A DNA stretch of 64,000 bases from Bacteroidota bacterium (GTDB lineage: Bacteria; Bacteroidota; Bacteroidia; Cytophagales; Cyclobacteriaceae), in contig JAFDZA010000014.1 of assembly GCA_018267135.1 (NCBI GenBank), positions 124,001-188,000 of the forward strand, in the 5' to 3' direction. Both the position numbers and the translations under genes were made by a program. The first letter of the stretch is position 1, and each line of letters starts with the position of its first letter. Under the pieces are notes generated by a model. That model had not been told where the DNA came from, did not search any database, and saw only the letters and a list, made by a program, of their open reading frames with translations. Shown here in pieces: positions 35,692 through 44,245 of this stretch.

Positions 35692-35724
35692 CAAAGGTAA
35701 GGTTTATAACCATATTTAGTGCAA
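35692..35724 (-). promoter_or_regulatory. Promoter for the OmpA/TPR gene
   Basis: On the minus strand TTG (35724-35722), a 22-nt spacer and TACCTTTG (35699-35692) match the Bacteroidota consensus; the start codon is 36 nt downstream at 35656. Confidence 0.55.
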
Positions 35725-35755
35725 GAATAGTCAAAAATATGAACAACCTTTTCAT

Positions 35756-35782
35756 TTGTTGGGCATGCGCTGACTATATTTG
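35756..35782 (+). promoter_or_regulatory. Promoter for the PspC-domain gene
   Basis: TATATTTG at 35775-35782 is an exact TAnnTTTG; a TTG at 35756-35758 lies 16 nt upstream, slightly short. The gene starts at 35842. Confidence 0.45.
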
Positions 35783-35841
35783 TGGGTAGAAGCCGCTGAG
35801 GTTGGGTTACACTAAAGATTAATTTTAAGGTTGGGAAATGT

Positions 35842-36060
35842 ATGGTGAAGCGAATTCAATTATTCTTTGAAGATCACGCCTTTGGTGTATGTGCTTTTTT
35901 AGGCGAAAAATTGGGGATAGCTACCTCCTCTATTAGGTTGTTTTTTATTTATACTTCATTTCTTACGCTTGGTTCGCCCGTGGTACTTTACTTAGCTATA
36001 GCTTTCTTGCTCAATATGCGCGCTCATTTGAGAAAACGCAGTTCCATTTGGGATTTTTAA
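35842..36060 (+). CDS. PspC-domain family small membrane protein
   Basis: A 72-residue protein resembling the PspC domain: GVCAFLGEKLGIATSSIRLFFIYTSF with a membrane segment (about 38-58) and a basic C-terminus. PspC proteins sense or counter envelope stress in other bacteria; here it is only the bare domain. Its stop codon overlaps that of the convergent glycosyltransferase in the palindrome TTAA (36057-36060). Confidence 0.8.
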   Translation: MVKRIQLFFEDHAFGVCAFLGEKLGIATSSIRLFFIYTSFLTLGSPVVLYLAIAFLLNMRAHLRKRSSIWDF

Positions 36061-37076
36061 TCTGTCATTAATTCTTTATAGATTTTTTTTCTATATAAAA
36101 AATAATCCAGTACGATTAATCCTTTGTATGTATTGGTGGTTTTAAAATTTTTTAAAGTGCGGGCGGTGGTGGCGCGTTTTCTATATTCATGACCTATCCT
36201 GCGTAAGAAACTCAAGTGGGCAATGCAGACAGCCTTGGCGTGAACAGGAGAACCCGTATAAAGGAAATGGGCAGCTGCTGCCCAGTCTAACATTATCCGT
36301 AAAGGAAGTTTCCAAACCAACCGTGAAAACCGTTCGTGTTTCCAGAGCAGACTTAGTCCATTTCTAAAATTGAGGTATGTTTTTCGTGGGTTAGAGGCAG
36401 AGAGGGTTCCTCCTCCTACATGGTAAACGGTACTTTTTCCTTGGTAGTAAACAAGGTATCCGGCTCGGTGAAATTTCCAGCATAGATCGATTTCCTCCAT
36501 GTGGGCAAAAAAATCTTCGTCCAGACCACCCAGTTCATGGAAGCGCTCAGAGCGAACAAACAGGCACGCACCGGAAGCCCAAAAAACAGGTACTTCATCA
36601 TTGTATTGGCCATGATCTTCTTCGAGGTGATCGAACAGGCGGCCCCGGCAAAATGGAAATGCCAGGGTGTCGATCATTCCTCCGGCAGCACCAGCATATT
36701 CAAATTTATTTTTTTGTTTAAAGGCGAGGATTTTGGGTTGTACGGCAGCGATGGCCGGGTTCTTATCCAGTAGTTGCAATACCGGTGGCAACCAACCTTG
36801 AGTTACCTCCACATCGGAGTTGATCAGCACATAATACGTAGCCTGAATTTGTTTTAGGGCGGCATTATAGCCTCCGCAAAACCCGAGATTTTGTTTGAGT
36901 AAGATTACCCTTATGGCAGGGTACGTTTGCCGGACAAACGAAACAGAATCATCGTGCGAGCCATTATCAACCACAAACAAGGAAGCATCTGCACTGTGCG
37001 AAACCAACGCAGGAAGGAACTGTTCTAAAAAAAATTTTCCATTGAAATTGAGTATAACGATCGCAACTTTTGTCAT
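36057..37076 (-). CDS. Glycosyltransferase family 2
   Basis: A 339-residue enzyme with the GT-A fold: VAIVILNFNGKFFLEQFLPAL, VVDNGSHDDS (nucleotide binding), LINSDVEVT (the DxD-equivalent) and a GGLDEDFFAHMEEIDLCWKFH acceptor-site motif typical of rhamnosyltransferase-like GT2. It probably adds a sugar to a cell-surface polysaccharide or lipid. Start overlaps the ybaB stop by four bases, so the two are coupled. Confidence 0.9.
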   Translation of the reverse strand: MTKVAIVILNFNGKFFLEQFLPALVSHSADASLFVVDNGSHDDSVSFVRQTYPAIRVILLKQNLGFCGGYNAALKQIQATYYVLINSDVEVTQGWLPPVLQLLDKNPAIAAVQPKILAFKQKNKFEYAGAAGGMIDTLAFPFCRGRLFDHLEEDHGQYNDEVPVFWASGACLFVRSERFHELGGLDEDFFAHMEEIDLCWKFHRAGYLVYYQGKSTVYHVGGGTLSASNPRKTYLNFRNGLSLLWKHERFSRLVWKLPLRIMLDWAAAAHFLYTGSPVHAKAVCIAHLSFLRRIGHEYRKRATTARTLKNFKTTNTYKGLIVLDYFLYRKKIYKELMTD

Positions 37077-37408
37077 CCCATCAGGTTACTTAAATCCATT
37101 CCCGGAATATTGGGCAACAACCCTTCGGTCGATTTTTTTAACAAGTCTTTCGCTTGTACCTCAGCTTCGCTTGTCGCTTTATTGATTGCAGCCACAACCA
37201 AATCCTGAACTATTGACTGATCTTCCGGTTTGAAAAGGGAAGGATCAATGTCGATGGATAGTACTTGCTTTTTTCCGTTTACGGTAGCTTTTACCATGCC
37301 GGCTCCGGCCTCCGCTGTAATGTGCAAACGTTCAAGGCTGTCCTGAGCTTCTTTCAGCCGGGCTTGTACCTCCTTCATTTTGCCCATCATTTTCATCATA
37401 TCAAACAT
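37073..37408 (-). CDS. YbaB/EbfC family nucleoid-associated protein
   Basis: A 111-residue protein: MFDMMKMMGKMKEVQARLKEAQ helix, the VKATVNGKKQVLSIDIDPSLF strands and a C-terminal helix ending in NIPGMDLSNLMG. YbaB/EbfC binds DNA as a dimer. The length is normal. It is 60 bp downstream of the gliding-type secreted protein and overlaps the glycosyltransferase gene. Confidence 0.93.
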   Translation of the reverse strand: MFDMMKMMGKMKEVQARLKEAQDSLERLHITAEAGAGMVKATVNGKKQVLSIDIDPSLFKPEDQSIVQDLVVAAINKATSEAEVQAKDLLKKSTEGLLPNIPGMDLSNLMG

Positions 37409-37468
37409 GGCAGATGTATTAAGATTGCAAAACTACTCTTAAATGTTGGGTTTTGGGAATCCGTAAAT

Positions 37469-39391
37469 TTACTTTCTCAAAAGCAAAACGGTGCCATGTT
37501 TTTTAAAAGTATTTCCGGCCAGATCGGTACCCTGGGCGGTCCACACGTAGGTGGCATCGGGCATGTTTATACCTTCTTTACGGCCATCCCACGGTTCGTT
37601 CTGGTCTGAATAAAATACGAGCGTACCCCACCGGTCAAATACCTGTAATTCAAGTTTTGAAATATACTGCCCCTTCACGATAAAGGTTCGATTAATGGCC
37701 GCCACTTTACTTTCGGGGTTAAAGGCCGTGGGGTAAAACAGGTTTACTCCTTTCACCATTTTTATTTCATTAGAAAGTGAATTAGAAACCCCGCCTTGAA
37801 TTGGTACAGCTATAATTTTATAGAATACAACCTGATTAGCCGGATCGGCCTGGTTATCCACCCACGTAGTATCGGTGGTATTGAGGGTTTGTAAGAGTTG
37901 CCCGCCAGAATTAAATTTTTGTATGGTATAATTTTTTACTCCTTGTAGCCATCCCTTATAGCTTTTCCATTGTAATACCGGTTCGTTCAGGTCATTTATA
38001 CTTCCGGTTAATAACACCGGGCAAGAAGGCGTGCCTTGGGCACTTAAGTTATCGCAATTGTCAGTATAATTAATCAGGTAGCAATTTCCTTCCGAGTAAT
38101 TAGCATCGGTGTATTGTGGGGAAGAAGAATTGTCGTTGAGGGTATAAGCTCCGGAATTTTGAGAGCGATAAATGCCGTAGCCCGTGGAAGTAAACCCGGA
38201 AGGTGGCAGCCATACCAGATCTACCGAGGTATTGCCATTGTTTACGGAAGCGCTGATGTTATTTATGCCGGTGGGGATTTGTTTTAAAAAGGCATCCACA
38301 CACTTGGTCAGTGAAGTGCTGGTAGCGCCTCCGGCATAATTACTAACCAATTCATAACAGTAATTGGTTTTACAGACCACACTGTTATCGCTATAGGTGG
38401 CAGCGGTGTTAGGCAAGGAGGCAACGGTGGCAAAGCTACCGGTACCGGTTTTACGTTGTACTTGTATAGATGAAATAGCTGCCGGAGAAGAGGCCCAGAT
38501 TAACTGATCGGCTCCGCTGGTTGCCGTAACTGAAAAATTATGACTGCAAATGGGCGAGGTATAGGTATTGGTATTGGCGCAGGGGTCGTACGAGCCCATT
38601 CTGAAACAATAAAAACTGGAATTTAAACTCAGGCTTTGGGCGGTAAATGAATTGACGGCATAGAGTGTCTTGTATTGTTGAAAGTTAGTAACATTATTAA
38701 ATGCAATATCCGCGTGATACTCTATGTTGGTTTGAGGTGTATAATTGAGTTGCAACGTAGCGGCATCTACTGCGGTTAGACTGTTAATAACCGGTACGGG
38801 TAAAGTGGGCAAAGCTGTGAAGGACTGAATTTTAGGGCTACAGTTGTTGAGGGCATTCAATTTTTCGCCCTTTACATTGATGTTGTAACTTCCGTTTGAG
38901 CCGTAATTATAATTGGCGGTTGGGTTATTACCGGATGGTACGGAGGTATCCACGATGCCATCGTTGTTAAAATCAATCCGGTATAAATCGTAAAACGAAT
39001 CGGTGATTTGAATGGACACCTGATCTCCTGCACAAGTGTATATGTTAAAAGGAGGGGGCGTGTTAGGATCTACCGTTACGGTGATAATGTCGTTTCCCAC
39101 TACCGGGTAACTTACGCAAAGCTGATAGGTGCCGGGTGTATTGTAGGTAAACGAATATAAGTTATTGGTGCCGCCTGAAACCGGGCATACCTGCCCGGGT
39201 GTTCCATTGTAGTACATAGTACAGGGGCTGCATATTTTTCCGCCAAAACTTGAGTTGGTAATGGTAATCGTAAACGGAGCACAACCCCTGATTTGGTTAA
39301 CCTGAAACCATCCGTTTTGGCTGGTATAGGGTTGTGCCAGGCACATTCCAATTCCAATTACATTTAATACTGAGAGAAAAATCGCTTTCAC
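37469..39391 (-). CDS. Secreted protein with gliding motility-associated (T9SS type B) C-terminal domain
   Basis: A 640-residue protein. A signal peptide (about 1-19) leads to PKD-like (GCAPFTITITNSS...) and fibronectin type III-like modules with several Cys pairs, and the last 90 residues are a CHU_C/type B sorting domain (YPTAFNPES, VFDRWGTLVF, PWDGR, ATYVWTAQGTD). Such proteins are exported by the type IX system; no enzyme activity can be assigned. It starts three bases after hutH stops. Confidence 0.9.
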   Translation of the reverse strand: MKAIFLSVLNVIGIGMCLAQPYTSQNGWFQVNQIRGCAPFTITITNSSFGGKICSPCTMYYNGTPGQVCPVSGGTNNLYSFTYNTPGTYQLCVSYPVVGNDIITVTVDPNTPPPFNIYTCAGDQVSIQITDSFYDLYRIDFNNDGIVDTSVPSGNNPTANYNYGSNGSYNINVKGEKLNALNNCSPKIQSFTALPTLPVPVINSLTAVDAATLQLNYTPQTNIEYHADIAFNNVTNFQQYKTLYAVNSFTAQSLSLNSSFYCFRMGSYDPCANTNTYTSPICSHNFSVTATSGADQLIWASSPAAISSIQVQRKTGTGSFATVASLPNTAATYSDNSVVCKTNYCYELVSNYAGGATSTSLTKCVDAFLKQIPTGINNISASVNNGNTSVDLVWLPPSGFTSTGYGIYRSQNSGAYTLNDNSSSPQYTDANYSEGNCYLINYTDNCDNLSAQGTPSCPVLLTGSINDLNEPVLQWKSYKGWLQGVKNYTIQKFNSGGQLLQTLNTTDTTWVDNQADPANQVVFYKIIAVPIQGGVSNSLSNEIKMVKGVNLFYPTAFNPESKVAAINRTFIVKGQYISKLELQVFDRWGTLVFYSDQNEPWDGRKEGINMPDATYVWTAQGTDLAGNTFKKHGTVLLLRK

Positions 39392-39394
39392 ATT

Positions 39395-40885
39395 TCAAAC
39401 TTTGTATTCTTTTAAAAACCATTCGGCTTTCCGCATATCGTTGTGCAGGAGTCGGTCTGTTTCGATAAACGGAATATGGGTTCGTAAATTGCTCACGATC
39501 TGCTCCAGATAAACAGAAGTGCGCAGGGGTTTTCTAAATTCAAGCGCCTGCGAGGCGGTAAGAAGTTCAATGGCCAGGATAGCATAGGTATTGTTTACTA
39601 CACGGTAAGCTTTAGTAGCTGCATTGGCGCCCATACTTACATGATCTTCTTGCCCATTGCTGGAAACAATAGAATCTACCGATGAGGGGGTGCACAATTG
39701 TTTATTCTGACTAACTAATGAAGCGGCTGTATATTGAGGTATCATCAATCCGGAGTTGATCCCCGAATTAGCTACCAGGTAACTTGGTAACTCACGTGCT
39801 CCCGAAATGAGTTGGTAGGTTCTTCGTTCAGAAATATTTCCCAGTTCGGCCAGGGCTATGGCAAGGAAGTCGAGAGCCAGCGCAAGCGGCTGGCCGTGAA
39901 AATTTCCGGCCGAAATAATTTTATCTTCTTCACTAAAGATATTAGGGTTGTCGGTTACGCTGTTGATCTCGGTAAGCAATGTTTTTTCGGCATACTGGAT
40001 GGCATCATAACTGGCTCCGTGCACTTGTGGGATGCACCGGAACGAGTAAGGATCTTGCACGTGTTTTTTCTTTTGCCGGATCAGTTCACTATCGGCCAAG
40101 AGGTTTCTTATTTCTCCGGCCACTTTTTGCTGGCCGGTATGGGCTCGGATGGCGTGTACGCGTTCATCGAAGGCTTCTATTCGTCCGTCAAAGGCATCTA
40201 ACGATAGAGCACTAATGATGTTGGCCCAGGTTAACAGGCGATGTGCGTGGTGCACACACCACATGCCATACGCACTCATAAACTGTGTGCCATTAAGCAA
40301 GGCCAATCCTTCTTTCGATTTTAAATGTATTTTGCGCCAGCCTAATGAAGCCAGTACATCATTACTGTTCTGTATTTTTTCCCGAAAAAATACATTTCCT
40401 TGTTCAATCAGGGGAAGCGAAAGGTGCGCCAGCGGGGCCAAGTCGCCTGAGGCTCCGAGCGACCCCATTTCATAAACTACCGGCAATACATTATGGTTAA
40501 ACATCTCTGTTAGACGTTGCACGGTTTCTACCTGCACCCCCGAGTAGCCATAAGAGAGCGACTGTATTTTTAAAAACAGCATGAGCCGCACGATCTCCTG
40601 GGGCACTTCCGCACCGGTGCCACAGGCGTGCGACATTACCAGGTTTTCCTGCAATTTTTCTAATTGGTCTTTGGCAATGTTGCGATGATAGAGCGAACCA
40701 AATCCGGTATTAATGCCGTAGATAGGCTCGGTCGATTCACTCATTTTTTTATCGAGGTAGTCGCGGCATTTTTGAATTTTACCTACCGCTTCCCCGGATA
40801 GTTCTAACAGCGTTGTTGCATCCAATATCTTTTGAATGTCGGATAAGGTAAGGGTACGAAAGGAGATGGCGTGAATGGTGTTCAC
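39395..40885 (-). CDS. hutH: Histidine ammonia-lyase
   Basis: A 496-residue enzyme that deaminates histidine to urocanate. The MIO-forming Ala-Ser-Gly is intact at 145-147 within GSLGASGDLAPLAH, and the Tyr-containing YGINTGFG loop is at 56-63; QEDHVSMG near 408-415 is also conserved. No other hut genes are in the window. Oddly, it follows hisS by eight bases, so charging and catabolism of histidine appear to share a transcript. Confidence 0.94.
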   Translation of the reverse strand: MNTIHAISFRTLTLSDIQKILDATTLLELSGEAVGKIQKCRDYLDKKMSESTEPIYGINTGFGSLYHRNIAKDQLEKLQENLVMSHACGTGAEVPQEIVRLMLFLKIQSLSYGYSGVQVETVQRLTEMFNHNVLPVVYEMGSLGASGDLAPLAHLSLPLIEQGNVFFREKIQNSNDVLASLGWRKIHLKSKEGLALLNGTQFMSAYGMWCVHHAHRLLTWANIISALSLDAFDGRIEAFDERVHAIRAHTGQQKVAGEIRNLLADSELIRQKKKHVQDPYSFRCIPQVHGASYDAIQYAEKTLLTEINSVTDNPNIFSEEDKIISAGNFHGQPLALALDFLAIALAELGNISERRTYQLISGARELPSYLVANSGINSGLMIPQYTAASLVSQNKQLCTPSSVDSIVSSNGQEDHVSMGANAATKAYRVVNNTYAILAIELLTASQALEFRKPLRTSVYLEQIVSNLRTHIPFIETDRLLHNDMRKAEWFLKEYKV

Positions 40886-40893
40886 AGGTTGAA

Positions 40894-42264
40894 TTATTTT
40901 TTTATGAAATCAATAATTTGTTCTTCTGTCATTTTACTTTGCTCCCCGGTTTTCATATTTTTTAACGTCAACATTCCGGTTTTTACTTCGTCTGAACCGA
41001 TTACTACCACCCAAGGAATTTTTTTCTTATCGGCATACTCCATTTGTTTTTTTATCTTGATGGGGTCGGGATAAATTTCGCTGGCAATTTTTTGGTTGCG
41101 TAAATTCTGTACCAGTTTTAGTCCGTAATGAAAACTTTCATCGTCCAGATAGGTTACTAAAAGAGATGAAGTAGTGGTGGTATTGGGCGGAAAAATATTC
41201 AATTCTTCCAGAGCATCATAAAGCCGGTCAATGCCAAATGAAAACCCGACTCCCGAACTTTTTTCTTTTGAGTCGAACACGGCCGTAAGATTATCGTACC
41301 GGCCGCCCCCGCTTACACTGCCTACGCCTACGTTGTGAATTTTTACTTCAAAAATACAACCGGTATAATAACTAAGCCCGCGTGCCAGCGAAAGATCAAA
41401 CTCTACATGCGTGTGGGTGGCTCCAAAATTCTGAACTAAGGTTAGTACCCGGCTCAATTCTTCCAACCCTTTTTTTCCTTTTTCGGAGGAAGAAAATTTA
41501 GATAAAAGAAAATCAATTTTTTGCGCGGTAGTACCTTTGAAGTTCAGGATTTCAAATAAAAGCGGGAGCGATGCTGAGTTGAACCCCCGGTCGGTCAATT
41601 CTTCTTTTACCTTTTCTTCTCCCACTTTTTCAAGTTTGTCAATGGCCACAAAGAGCGAACTTTCTTTGGTTTGGGCAGACAGAAGTTCGGCTATGCCGGC
41701 CAATACACCCCGATGGTTTATTTTGATTGAATAGTCTTTAATGCCCAATGTGGTAAAAGCATCTTGAATCATTAATATAATTTCGGCTTCACACACCAGC
41801 GACTCGGTGCCTACTACATCGGCATCGCATTGATAAAATTCGCGGTACCTTCCTTTCTGCGGCCGGTCGGCCCGCCAGACGGGTTGAATCTGATAACGCT
41901 TGAAGGGGAAGGTAATTTCGTGGCGGTTCATTACCACGTAGCGGGCAAATGGAACGGTGAGGTCGTAGCGCAGGCCTTTCTCGGAGATCGCAGGCGTTAC
42001 CGATTTCCAGTTTCCGTTTGCTAATTGCCGCGGATCGGCCGCTTTCAGAAAATCGCCCGAGTTTAAAATTTTAAACAATAACTGATCGCCCTCTTCGCCA
42101 TATTTTCCCGTTAGGGTTGACAGGTTCTCCATGGCCGGAGTTTCGAGCGGGAGAAACCCATATTTTTGAAAAACATTTTTAATTGAATTTATAATATACG
42201 ATCGCTTGGCCATCTGGGCCGGCCCGAAATCGCGTGTGCCTTTGGGGAGAGAAACTTTTTCCAT
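40894..42264 (-). CDS. hisS: Histidine-tRNA ligase
   Basis: A 456-residue class II synthetase. Motif 2 is in PVWRADRPQKGRYREFYQCDADVVG, the histidine-specific segment is LARGLSYYTGCIFEV, motif 3 is GVGFSFGIDRL, and the C-terminal anticodon-binding domain (residues about 360-456) is complete. It heads a minus-strand run hisS-hutH-T9SS protein-ybaB-glycosyltransferase. Confidence 0.95.
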   Translation of the reverse strand: MEKVSLPKGTRDFGPAQMAKRSYIINSIKNVFQKYGFLPLETPAMENLSTLTGKYGEEGDQLLFKILNSGDFLKAADPRQLANGNWKSVTPAISEKGLRYDLTVPFARYVVMNRHEITFPFKRYQIQPVWRADRPQKGRYREFYQCDADVVGTESLVCEAEIILMIQDAFTTLGIKDYSIKINHRGVLAGIAELLSAQTKESSLFVAIDKLEKVGEEKVKEELTDRGFNSASLPLLFEILNFKGTTAQKIDFLLSKFSSSEKGKKGLEELSRVLTLVQNFGATHTHVEFDLSLARGLSYYTGCIFEVKIHNVGVGSVSGGGRYDNLTAVFDSKEKSSGVGFSFGIDRLYDALEELNIFPPNTTTTSSLLVTYLDDESFHYGLKLVQNLRNQKIASEIYPDPIKIKKQMEYADKKKIPWVVVIGSDEVKTGMLTLKNMKTGEQSKMTEEQIIDFIKK

Positions 42265-42273
42265 ATTTCAGAG

Positions 42274-42281
42274 CAAAACTA
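42274..42281 (-). promoter_or_regulatory. -7 element for hisS
   Basis: On the minus strand TAGTTTTG is an exact TAnnTTTG nine bases before the ATG at 42264. No clear TTG at the expected spacing. Confidence 0.35.
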
Positions 42282-42331
42282 ATCACTTATCGGTAATTCA
42301 TTTGCGCTGTTTTTTTATGAAAGAGAAATAA

Positions 42332-42339
42332 TACTTTTG
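42332..42339 (+). promoter_or_regulatory. -7 element for the outer membrane protein gene
   Basis: TACTTTTG is an exact TAnnTTTG, 18 nt before the ATG at 42358; the -33 part is unclear. Confidence 0.4.
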
Positions 42340-42357
42340 TAGAAAAAACAATTATTT

Positions 42358-42873
42358 ATGAAAAAAATTTACGTGTTGATTTCCGTGCTGTCTGTTGTGG
42401 CTTTTTCTAACCGGGTTTTAGCCCAGTATCAGCAAGGCGATAAATTGCTGAATCTGGGGGTAGGCCTTAATTCTTATTATTCTGCCGGGCTTCCGTTAAG
42501 TGCTTCTTTTGAATATGGGTTTACTCCCGAAATAAGCGCAGGGGGTATTATAGATTACATTTCTTCCGATTATTACAGCTATCGCTACACGTCTATGTTT
42601 TTTGGGGCGAGAGGTTCCTATCATTTTAATAAACTACTGAACATTAACGACAAGAGCTGGGATATTTATGGAGGAGCCAGTTTAGGTTTTAGAACCTTTA
42701 GCTGGGGCAGCGGCTATGGCAATACAGTGCCGGGTGGTACGTATGCCAGTGGGTTGTTTTTAGGCATCCATGCCGGAGCTCGTTATTATTTTACCCCGCG
42801 TGTAGGTGCTTTTGCAGAATTAGGTGCGTTAGGGTCGAGCAATGCACGCCTCGGGGTTACGTTTAAACTGTAA
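42358..42873 (+). CDS. Small outer membrane beta-barrel protein
   Basis: A 171-residue protein with a signal peptide (cleavage after NRVLA, about residue 22). The mature part is a Gly/Tyr-rich eight-strand-like barrel (FEYGFTPEISAGGIIDYISSDYYSY, GARGSYHFNKLL, GARYYFTPRVGAFAELG) ending LGVTFKL, the typical aromatic/hydrophobic end of an outer membrane protein. It belongs to the OMP_b-brl type; function unknown. Confidence 0.85.
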   Translation: MKKIYVLISVLSVVAFSNRVLAQYQQGDKLLNLGVGLNSYYSAGLPLSASFEYGFTPEISAGGIIDYISSDYYSYRYTSMFFGARGSYHFNKLLNINDKSWDIYGGASLGFRTFSWGSGYGNTVPGGTYASGLFLGIHAGARYYFTPRVGAFAELGALGSSNARLGVTFKL

Positions 42874-42876
42874 GCC

Positions 42877-42906
42877 TTGCTTTATCGGGAATTTGCGTTA
42901 TTTTTG
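42877..42906 (+). promoter_or_regulatory. Strong promoter for the 51-residue basic protein
   Basis: TTG (42877-42879), a 19-nt spacer and TATTTTTG (42899-42906) match the Bacteroidota consensus exactly. The ATG follows 20 nt later. Confidence 0.7.
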
Positions 42907-42926
42907 CACCTCCAAAAAAACAAGTT

Positions 42927-43082
42927 ATGTCTGTTACCCGTTTGAAAAGAAAGAACCGCAAAGATAAGGCCGTAGCGGCCCGCAGGAGAACATCGCTGAA
43001 AGTGCAGAACTTTAAGCCTGTAACCAAGGCGGTAGATGTAGAGAAGATTAAAGAAGAATTTAAGGAAAAGGCAAAGAAGTAA
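42927..43082 (+). CDS. Small basic protein, 51 residues, unknown function
   Basis: The frame from ATG 42927 to TAA 43080-43082 gives MSVTRLKRKNRKDKAVAARR, a basic stretch, then a short helical acidic/basic tail (VDVEKIKEEFKEKAKK). It has its own consensus promoter and a good terminator, so it is a real, probably well-expressed, single gene. From memory, similar short basic proteins (MSVTRLKRK-like start) occur in other Bacteroidota without an assigned role; nucleic acid or ribosome binding is plausible from the charge (inference). Confidence 0.8.
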   Translation: MSVTRLKRKNRKDKAVAARRRTSLKVQNFKPVTKAVDVEKIKEEFKEKAKK

Positions 43083-43104
43083 TTTTTTGCTAACCTGTAA
43101 ACTA

Positions 43105-43137
43105 AAATCCGATGGGGGCACCTGTCGGATTTTTTTT
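43105..43137 (+). terminator. Rho-independent terminator after the small basic protein gene
   Basis: AAATCCGA (43105-43112) pairs with TCGGATTT (43125-43132), with extra inner pairs, followed by a run of T to 43137. Confidence 0.85.
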
Positions 43138-43143
43138 ATGCAA

Positions 43144-43650
43144 TTACACGACCTGCCCGCGCCTCCCCAGTTCAATTACTTCCATTTTTTTTATTTCTTT
43201 TTTTTTGAGCTCAAACCGCATCATGGTTTTGATGGCATGAAATCCATGGTTCCCGGCTGCCCCGGGATTCAAGTATAACATATTGTTCAGTTGGGGGTCT
43301 TTTTTTATTTGCAAAATATGCGAGTGCCCGCAGATGAAAATATCCGGGACCCGGTTATTCAGTATTTTTTTTATACGTGGGTTGTAACGGGGAGGAGCCC
43401 CGCCAATGTGTGTCATCCAGACAGAGAAGCCCTCCACACTCATCCATACATCTTCCGGAAACTCGTGCCTGAGTGGGGGAGAATCAATGTTTCCATACAC
43501 GGCCCGTAAAGGTTTCAGTTTTTTTAAGATGCCCGAAACGGATGAATCTCCAATGTCTCCGGCATGCCATATTTCATCCACTTCTTTGAGGTGATCTATT
43601 ATTTTAGGATCGAGAAAGCCATGGGTATCAGAAAGTAAGCCGATGAGCAT
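43144..43650 (-). CDS. Metallophosphoesterase, YfcE/MJ0936-like
   Basis: A 168-residue phosphodiesterase with the complete calcineurin-like metal motifs: GLLSDTHGFLD, WHAGDIGD, VYGNID, and ICGHSH ... NPGA(A). It hydrolyses phosphodiesters with two metal ions; the physiological substrate of this family is uncertain. Divergent from the OsmC gene with 47 bp between starts. Confidence 0.92.
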   Translation of the reverse strand: MLIGLLSDTHGFLDPKIIDHLKEVDEIWHAGDIGDSSVSGILKKLKPLRAVYGNIDSPPLRHEFPEDVWMSVEGFSVWMTHIGGAPPRYNPRIKKILNNRVPDIFICGHSHILQIKKDPQLNNMLYLNPGAAGNHGFHAIKTMMRFELKKKEIKKMEVIELGRRGQVV

Positions 43651-43697
43651 AGAAAAAAAGAGATCATTAATTTTAACTGCTAAAATGAAATAAAGTT

Positions 43698-44162
43698 ATG
43701 AAAGAACATCGCTACACACTTAAACTGACCTGGACGGGGAATTTGGGGCAAGGTACCAAAAGCTACACATCCTATTCGCGCCATTATGTTTACAGCGCGG
43801 CAGGCAAACCCGATTTGACTGGTTCTTCCGACCCTTCTTTCCGTGGAGACCCTTCATGCTACAACCCGGAAGATTTACTGGTGGGGATTCTCTCATCCTG
43901 CCACATGCTTTGGTTCTTACACCTCTGTTCTGTCAATCACATTGTTGTAGAGAAATACGAAGACAACCCTACCGGTATTATGATGGAAGAAAATGAAGGG
44001 CATGGAAAGTTTAAAGAAGTGGTATTGTGTCCGCTTGTAACCATTAGCGCTGGCGATCGGGTAAAAGCAGAGTTGCTTCACCAAGAGGCGCACCGTTTTT
44101 GCTTTATTGCCAACTCTGTCAATTTTCCGGTAAGGTGCGAGCCACAGATCGTTATAATCTAA
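43698..44162 (+). CDS. OsmC family protein
   Basis: A 154-residue protein of the OsmC/Ohr fold. The two redox cysteines are Cys68 (SSCHM) and Cys135 (HRFCFIANS), at the spacing seen in hydroperoxide reductases; an extra Cys77 and Cys111 are present. It probably reduces organic hydroperoxides. It stands alone. Confidence 0.9.
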   Translation: MKEHRYTLKLTWTGNLGQGTKSYTSYSRHYVYSAAGKPDLTGSSDPSFRGDPSCYNPEDLLVGILSSCHMLWFLHLCSVNHIVVEKYEDNPTGIMMEENEGHGKFKEVVLCPLVTISAGDRVKAELLHQEAHRFCFIANSVNFPVRCEPQIVII

Positions 44163-44196
44163 ATACATTATCGGCATTTGTCGGGTTGTATTTTTT

Positions 44197-44226
44197 TTGT
44201 TTTGAAAAGGAACGGTTTTATCTTTA
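44197..44226 (+). promoter_or_regulatory. Promoter for the sugar isomerase-like gene
   Basis: TTG (44197-44199), 19-nt spacer and TATCTTTA (44219-44226, seven of eight consensus bases); the ATG is at 44246. Confidence 0.5.
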
Positions 44227-44245
44227 ATACTCAAACAAAACTGCC

